A stretch of DNA of 64,000 nucleotides. Source: Anthonomus grandis grandis. Taxonomy: Eukaryota; Arthropoda; Insecta; Coleoptera; Curculionidae. Location: NCBI RefSeq assembly GCF_022605725.1, contig NC_065552.1:32437879-32501878 (forward strand), in the 5' to 3' direction. The notes under the pieces are model-generated. The model searched no databases, had not been told where the DNA came from, and worked only from the letters and a program-made list of their open reading frames with translations. Positions 57,695 through 64,000 of the stretch are shown piece by piece. Every line of letters starts with the position of its first letter. Position 1 is the first letter of the stretch. A program made the translations under genes and the position numbers.

Positions 57695-57769
57695 TAGTTT
57701 TTAATTTTCAGGTAAATGTCATATACATGAGACTTATTGGCACTACTACTTTCTTATGATGACTTCCTT

Positions 57770-58400
57770 TTTTAAATCAATAATTTTTTTGGCTGACTCA
57801 GACATGAAGGCCAAGAGCTCTCTTTGCTCGTTTAATTCATTATTGAACCAATTGAGGATTAATTCCTGTTTTTTTGTTTTTACACTTTATAATGGACAGC
57901 TTTATTAATTTTATTGTGTAGAAAGAGACAGGTCATGTGTTTCAACTAAATTAAGGAGTCTAAGTCTTTTACTATTCCTTAACAAATAATCAATAATAGA
58001 AATATATTACATAATCTGTAATATATTTCCTAAATAATAATTAACATTCTAGTAATTTAGTCATAAATTGGTCAAAATCATCAGCAGGCGGCCAAAAAAT
58101 ATGTTATTGTCACCAGCTAATATGCATGAGATTATAATATCCACGCTGCACACAGTGCATTTATAGAAACAAATTAGTGGGGTAAATTTATCTATGGATT
58201 TATTATTAACTAAGATTGCCACTCCACCATGAATGTAACTGTATCTACAAAAAAGTGTAATATAGTTGTACCTGTGCAACATAAAATCAGCTTCATGGGG
58301 TTTAAGCCCATATTCACTAAAGCATATTAGGTTGTATTGAAAACAAAAATCAGTTTCTAAGAGCCTATTCCTACTGCATTGCACATTTAAATGCATAGCT
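57770..58400 (-). pseudogene. Non-LTR endonuclease domain fragment
   Basis: On the minus strand MHLNVQCSRNRLLETDFCFQ, then NLICFSEYGLKPHEADFMLH (the SE.GL motif with a metal-binding Glu), YNYITLFCRYSYIHGGVAIL (GGVAI motif) and ILAGDNN (matching the GDFN motif, with N for F) are consecutive blocks of the apurinic-type endonuclease of non-LTR elements, 111 codons open. The order continues downstream with LLNLVETHDLS and WFNNELNEQRELLAFMSESA, the linker between endonuclease and RT. The middle of the domain is shortened and RT is missing. Bases 58400-58760 may hold the end of its ORF1 but this is uncertain. Confidence 0.75.
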
Positions 58401-59739
58401 GAAAGAATCCCTGCGTTTTTTTGTTCCTTCTGGAATGGCTCTGGGATACCAAATGGCCAGCATCATTTTTTATTTCGGTTTTTTCCATAATTATTTTTAT
58501 GATCTCTTCACACAATTTACAGTTTTTTTTTTAATATCTGGATAATTTTGTAGATTTAAAGTGACATAAACTTCATCTTTATAATTAGAACTAAAAAAAC
58601 CACCAGCGCTAGATTCTAAGAAAAGCTTATATTTGGCCAAATCAAACCTCTTAACCCCGACAAACTGGAGTCATATTTTGGTTTTTTAGGGTCGCTAGGC
58701 AGCTCTTTCCCATTTATAGGAAGTTGTTTATATCTATCCATCATTAATTATAGATTGCATTACAGGTACAATATTATCTTTTCACTCGTTTTACATATAG
58801 CATTTGCGGTCGCATATATAAACTATATGAATAGGTTTCAGCTTTACCAAGACTTTGCTTACGTAAAATAAATTCATCAAGTCCGATTTCTTGTTGCAGA
58901 ATAGAAACGTGCAGATTAATTGTTTTCAATTTCTGGGCACGCCGCTGGTTCACTCGGCGTGCATAAAGCACAGACCATCAGTCTGACTTGGCGATAGTTC
59001 CCTTGAAACTTGCCGTAAACCGTAAATTACCAGCTTCCGCCGAAAACGGAGGTACGGACTCGTTACCGTCTACTATGGCTCCTTTTTTTCTTTTTTTAAT
59101 TTTTTTTCTCCTTTTTAGATCCCGCCATGCCTGGAAAGTTGCCATCCGGTGGTTTACAGCTCTCCGATGCCGCTACGTTCCGAGCGAAACTTTCCTTACC
59201 GGGAATGCGAACTCGAAATAGTGGAAAGAACGGCATTTTATACGATTTTTCATTATTAATAACAAAACTTGCGATATGGATAAGATTAGAAATACTATTG
59301 AGTTATGGTTGTCTGGAAGACGTTATCAAATTAAAGAAGAAGAGGTTTTTATTTTTTATCATTACGTCAAGAACGAAATTTAAGAATAGTATATCTGATA
59401 ACCAGTGAGGAATAAGCTCAATTCTCCACGAATAGAGAGGATTTTTGAGTGAACTGCTATACGAATGTAGAATTTTGAATTCTAAAAAAAAATATTATTT
59501 TTTTTTCTTCCTAAAATTCAAAAAGGTTTTTTTTTTTTTAAATTAAGAAATCAACATTTCTTCCTTCTTCTTCTGGTACCATGAGCGTTTAACGATCCCC
59601 AAGCAGCAAAGGACAGTTGAATCGAGGAAACCAAGGAATCAACGTTGAGGAAAGGATAATGGAGCTGTACCAAATATCAACGTTAAAATGGCTATTATTA
59701 AAGCAAAATGATGACCAACGTAATTTCTGGAGGCTTTCT
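58401..59739. other. No identified gene; one strong hairpin
   Basis: GCACGCCG (58937-58944) and CGGCGTGC (58955-58962) form a perfect 8-bp stem with a 10-base loop in a less AT-rich patch (58900-59230). Two overlapping short frames at 58988 and 59127 are unassigned. The rest is AT-rich. Confidence 0.4.
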
Positions 59740-59789
59740 ATGTTGCATGCATACTGGTCTCTCGGAGCTTAAAAAATATCTCTTAAACC

Positions 59790-60180
59790 TTCTTTTAATG
59801 ATCTTCAAATATCTTTCCTAGTATAATGACGTCATCTAGGTAAACTAAACTTAATTTCCAAGGCATTTCCCGTAACACAATTTCCATAAGCCTTTCTAAG
59901 GTGGCTGTAATGCTCCAACCTAACGGCTATGACTGTAAGCTGCCAAAGTCCTGTTCCAGTAGAGAATGCAGTCTTTTCCTTATCTTCTGAATGTCAGGGA
60001 TTCATCAATTCTTAGTAGTAAATAACTATTTTTCTTAGTATAATTATTCAGTCGCCGATAGTTCACACAAAACCAGGTAGGTCCGACCTTTTTCTGTACC
60101 AGTAGTACCAATGGGATGTTTCTATAGTTGTGACATTTCTTGGAGCAGTGAGGAAACTTCATCTTGTTTGGTTATTGTAG
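59790..60180 (-). pseudogene. Ty3/gypsy-type reverse transcriptase fragment
   Basis: On the minus strand NIPLVLLVQKKVGPTWFCVN then YRRLNNYTKKNSYLLLRIDE is the RT finger block of Ty3/gypsy elements (SP.VLV.KKDG..R.CVDYR.LN..T..D.YPLPRID). In another frame ATLERLMEIVLREMPWKLSL then VYLDDVIILGK carries the YLDD active site (codons at 59831-59842), followed by FEDH. The intervening LD..SGY..I region is lost, stops are present, and no protease, RNase H, integrase or LTR adjoins. An isolated remnant. Confidence 0.8.
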
Positions 60181-60189
60181 TTCTTTTCA

Positions 60190-60800
60190 CGGTATTTGTT
60201 CAGTACTTCCCATGCGATTGTAATACACATCCGGATTTTTTCAATTAGACGTCGCTAGTTACTATTGAGCTCCATGGTCAAATTACCAGAGAATTCTTCA
60301 GAAGGCGGACTGGAAGAGGTCTGCTTGACTGACGAATGCTGTCAGCATTTTTCATGACCTTATTCTTCACACCAATGTGCTCTCCTTGTTTCAGGTGTAT
60401 TAGACAGAAGAATTCCTTGACTATATACTTTACAGGTTTCCTTGGGTTAATCGAGTCACTAAATAAAGAAATTCTCTAATATAGAATAAAATAAAAAGCT
60501 TCGGTTACTGGTGAAACTGTTGTGATTCGAGTGTCACACCAATAGATTCAACTTAAATTCATATAGTCACCATATATAAATAAGAATGATTTAATTGGAG
60601 TGGAATATTACTCTTAATAACTTGCACAAATTTATATACTCAAACTGAGATTTACAGTAGTGCAGGTGTAACAATTTAACAACCTTACAATGGTGAGAGT
60701 CAACATTGAAACAATCTCTATACGTAGATCATCTGACATCCATAACACATCTATAGAACTGAGGGTTGATATCAACGTAAAATCATCAATGACATTGTGC
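60190..60800. other. No gene seen
   Basis: AT-rich, possibly part of the decayed gypsy copy. Several TCAACGTT-like words occur towards the right end. Confidence 0.4.
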
Positions 60801-60805
60801 TATCT

Positions 60806-61175
60806 CGTCAACGTTGATTAAACTATACCTTACTGCTTGGGTCGTTGATCATCAACTGACTATCATCTTGACAACTATTAAGATTACAAAACTACAAAGA
60901 TTAGATAACACACCACTAAATGCAGAAAGACGTACAATATTTATAAAGGAAGGATGTTAGTCAATGTTTTTCCCACTACATGGAAGTCCTATGCCTAACT
61001 GACCATTAGCATTGATAATTGCTCATACACCGAAAGCGCTCTGTTAAGCCAATAATAAAGATTTTGCTCTAAATATATCTTGTCTGATTATTTCGTAATA
61101 AAAAAATAGTTGTCAAGATGATAGCCAGTTAATGGTCAACGACCTAAGCAGCAAGGTGTGGTTGAATCAACGTTA
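60806..61175. repeat. Foldback repeat, arms about 72 bp
   Basis: The left arm (60806-60879: CGTCAACGTTGATTAAAC .. GGGTCGTTGATCATCAACTG .. TATCATCTTGACAACTATT) is inverted at 61105-61175 with roughly 85 percent identity, around a 225-bp spacer. The word CAACGTTGATT recurs further out and near 59635, so arms may once have been longer or the family is multi-copy. Confidence 0.75.
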
Positions 61176-61269
61176 AATGTACAAAACTTTTCGACGTTGA
61201 TTTACGTTGCAACTACATTTGAATCAACATTGACATTTGAACACAGTCACTTCCCTCTTTTATTTGTTT

Positions 61270-61690
61270 ATTGACAGCTGCTCAAAAGAGTTGCCTTAGA
61301 TTTCCCATACCATTCTCTCTGAAATTCTCTCCCAATTTGAGTTCTTGGCATGGTCTGACATGTGGTGCTATCATAGAATGCTCAGGATATCTTGGATGTA
61401 CAGAATATGTAATACAGACGTTCTACTTAGAATTGAGAAAGACATTGAAATTTTATTCAATGTTAAAAAACTTGAGTATTTTGGCCACCTTTTAAGAAAC
61501 GAAAGATATGAAGTTTTGAAGCTTATAATAGAAGGCAAAAGAGGCCCAGGCAGTAGGTGTACTTCATGACTCAAAAATCTTAGGCAATTACGTTAGTACA
61601 ACGTCGCTTTTCAGAAAAGCAGTGGATAAGGTGCAGCGGTGAAGATAACCAACGTTCGAAGAGAACATGGTACTTGAAGAAAAAGAAGAT
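61270..61690 (+). pseudogene. RTE-type non-LTR retrotransposon, 3' end
   Basis: Reads MWCYHRMLRISWMYRICNTD then VLLRIEKDIEILFNVKKLEY and FGHLLRNERYEVLKLIIEGK, RGPGSR, then LKNLRQL and, in a third frame, ITNVRREHGT and TGA. This is the conserved C-terminal domain of RTE/BovB-like RTs (WCYRRMLKISW..R..NEEVL..I.....KL.Y.GHI.R). It ends with a GAAGAAAAAGAAGA tail. Two frameshifts. Severely 5'-truncated, which is normal for such insertions. Confidence 0.85.
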
Positions 61691-63200
61691 TGCCTCAAAT
61701 CGTTTAACCAAGATGTTGCTATTTCTTCCTGGTCTGCGCTGGCATAGGATTTTTTCCTCTATATAATAAGATGCAAGATTACGAAATAGGCAAAAAGTTC
61801 TAATTTGCGTCGTTTGATACTTTTATATGCGATTGAGAACTATGCTGTTACTAAATATGTCTACCCAACCGATTTTTAGTAGGCGGTAGACCCAGATCTC
61901 GAATGATTCTAGACGTTTAAGCAATATCTTTATTCGCAACTTCGGCTTCAAGTCGTAACTGGATAACAGTTTCATTCACTTCACTCTATTCATCCTCACA
62001 AAGGCGGCTTGAGCTTTCTCTATTCTCGTTTTTTATCTCCACAGTTGGGTCTCATTGATGTTGCTACCAAGACACTCTAACCTATCAACTCTCTCCAGCT
62101 GTGTGCCATTGATCGTGTTACCATCATCCCTTATATGAGGTTCTTTGCTAATAATCATCTATTTGGTATTGACTCTTTAAGCCAAATTGTGTACAAAAGT
62201 CGGTTAACTTATTCATTAGGTTTTGTAGATCTTCTTCGTTATTAGTGACAATAAGTGTATCATCGGCGTATACGAAAATATTTATGTAGACCCAATTAAT
62301 AATTCCTTCAGTGGCATCAGTAAGAAGAGCCTCTTTGAATATTGAACAGATGTTGTAAATCAAGAGTGACAGCACTCTTCGCTTGACCTCGCTATAACTT
62401 TATTCGGTAGTATTGCAGTGCAGTTGTCTAGTGCCAGCACAAATTGGCAATTGTACGAATCTTTGGCATCCATCCCTGTTGTTTTTAGGATTTGTAGCAT
62501 TTTGTCATGGCGTACCTTATCAAAAAGTCTTTTCGAAAACGATTGAAAACACCATGGCTAACATTACGACATCTTTGGATCAGCACGTAAAACTCCGAAA
62601 ACCGAAATGACTGTTTCTGATTCTTTCCTGGAGTTCTAACTCTTATTATATACCCGGCCATGTATTACTCTCAAAAATATCTTTAAGGCGTTGCTCATTA
62701 CACTAATTGCTAGATGGTTTGTACATTTGGTCACTCCATTTTTCTTCGGGATCATGACAATTGTTAATTTCAGCCCATCCGTTGGTTTTGTAAGGACTGT
62801 TATTCCATCACCATCTAACAGTTTCAAGATGTTAGTGCTCACTTGATCGGGTCAAGTTAATTTCTTATTTTTGGCGAGTTTTCTCGTTCGTTTCTAGTAA
62901 TTGGTAGTCTTAAAGTAGCATCAATCTTATATCACATCCAGATATTTGATCATTAAAAATTTCGCTAAGATTTCTTTCCATCTATCAAGTTGTTGGCCTA
63001 CATCTCTTATTTTGTTTCCATCTTGGTCTGCTAGATAGTGGGTTGGAGTCATTTAAATATTGCCTCTAACTTGTTTTTTATGTAAATTAAACAAGTCGTG
63101 TTTTGTCTCGTAGTTTTCGATCTTTTGCCTTATGCGTCTTATTTTACAATGTAACCTCTTGAATTGCTTTCCGTCTTGGTTCTTATACTTACGTCTTTGG
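61691..63200 (-). pseudogene. RTE-type non-LTR retrotransposon RT, decayed
   Basis: Minus-strand blocks in order: RRIRQKIENYETKHDLFNLH (linker), YLADQDGNKIRDVGQQLDRW, GLKLTIVMIPKKNGVTKCTN (finger motif), LKIFLRVIHGRVYNK, FDKVRHDKMLQIL-like (first catalytic Asp, in shifted frame near 62520), INIFVYADDTLIVTNNEEDL with the YADD active site intact (codons 62259-62270), LNKLTDFC..FGLK, then TINGTQLERVDRLECLGSNI, FEIWVYRLLKIGWVD and KRRKLELFAYFVILHLI near 61780. Many frameshifts, so it is dead despite the intact YADD. Bases 63200-63480 on the same strand carry a long lysine/glutamate-rich frame (SVEEEQGGVKEMWSRPRDKL) that may be its upstream part. Confidence 0.85.
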
Positions 63201-63489
63201 TCGATAAGGTCTATACCTTATCCATATTTTATGAATGTCTTTTGTTTTCCTCCTTTTCTTTCCTCTCCAGTTCACTCTCCTGTTCTTCTTTCAATTTGTC
63301 TCTTGGTCTGCTCCACATTTCTTTCACACCACCTTGCTCTTCTTCAACGGATTTCATTCTCTGTTCCAAAGAAATTGTAATGTTTACTCTCGTGATCTTA
63401 CCTTTGAGTTTGTCTCTATTTAGTATAGTTATTTTATCGGACTTTCTGAGTTCTTTAAAGGGGTTTTTCCTACTGGCTCTAAGACCTTA

Positions 63490-64000
63490 TTGAACTAAGA
63501 AATCAAGGATGGAAATTCCACATCTAACCAACATTACAAACACTAAAATCGGAATTGAATTAATCTGTTATCTCTAAGGTGAGTTGAATATGGGGATCAA
63601 TCATATCTAGTTTTAAAAAACATATAAAACAACGAAGCAAAAAAAAAGTCTGGGATCAAAATTTATAAGCTAAAATCACAAACCTTTTTTATGCAAAATT
63701 CAAACAAACACATTTATATTTGCATTAAAAAAAGTGATATTGTAATAAAGTTATACTACATAAAAAATCAACAATTAACTGACCTTAATTCCCCTATTTC
63801 TCCTTCAATATTGCAGCTTATCAAATGATAAATAACCAACTGAAGCGACTGAAGCTCATTGGTCTCTTAACACATCATGAGTTTCATGTTTAAATTTAAT
63901 AACCAATTTTCTTCACGTCAGAAGATATTTGTGTTCCCGATTATTCCATGCCGTTAAATGCCCCAATTAATAGTTGACGTGCCTTTTTATAGGTCGCAAT
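63490..64000. other. No gene seen
   Basis: AT-rich to the window end, nothing recognised. Confidence 0.5.

Noticed and set aside
58937..58962. Hairpin with GGTTCA in the loop as part of a tRNA
   Set aside because: GGTTCA is reminiscent of a T-loop, but no acceptor, D-arm or anticodon arm fits around it.
63132..63493. Overlapping Ser/Phe/Leu-rich frames on the plus strand
   Set aside because: Antisense of the Lys/Glu-rich minus-strand sequence upstream of the RTE-type RT.

Overview
The window looks like a piece of insect nuclear genome, with a beetle-like transposon mix (inference only). It is strongly AT-rich, has eukaryotic splice signals, and contains only insect-type transposable elements. 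No host gene could be identified with confidence. Most open frames are short, broken and derived from transposons, so the window reads as a transposon graveyard with a few well preserved elements. No tRNA, rRNA or CRISPR array was seen, and nothing suggests bacterial DNA.

Layout. 0-14 kb: a jockey-type gag fragment, a GC-rich stretch able to fold, a DD41D transposase fragment, a deletion derivative of a large inverted-repeat element (3.25-4.13 kb), scattered non-LTR reverse transcriptase (RT) fragments, and a repeated composite of LTR-like promoter plus RT fragment (8.0-11.8 kb). 14.5-20.1 kb: a roughly 170-bp tandem array split by a 4.5-kb PIF/Harbinger element with a CTG target duplication. 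That element carries an apparently intact three-exon Myb/SANT-like gene and a gutted HARBI1-type transposase, and is itself invaded by a DD82E-type Tc1/mariner element. 20.1-26.0 kb: a Penelope-like fragment, then an old element (E0, 21065-26041) into which two younger DD82E elements inserted in opposite orientation. One of these (E3) has a full-length 450-codon transposase frame. 27.3-29.6 kb: a piggyBac element with TTAA duplication. 29.8-30.7 kb: four tandem units that contain a transposon-end-like sequence. 31-32 kb: a Tigger/pogo-like transposase.

33-47 kb: non-LTR, mariner (DD34D), DD41D and Tc1 (DD34E) remnants and an LTR. 47.8-51.0 kb: a 3.2-kb element with 23-bp terminal inverted repeats and a perfect 8-bp target duplication, superfamily not assigned. 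52-63.2 kb: a non-LTR element with a (TAAA)n tail and mutated catalytic motif, Tc1 remains, the longest DD41D copy, an endonuclease fragment, a Ty3/gypsy RT fragment, a foldback repeat, and two RTE-type elements meeting tail to tail.

Functional reading. The only frames that could still make a full protein are the E3 transposase and the Harbinger Myb/SANT-like protein. E3 carries private substitutions beside its second catalytic Asp. The Harbinger transposase lacks its catalytic core. Nesting gives a relative order: tandem array, then Harbinger, then E1; E0, then E2 and E3.
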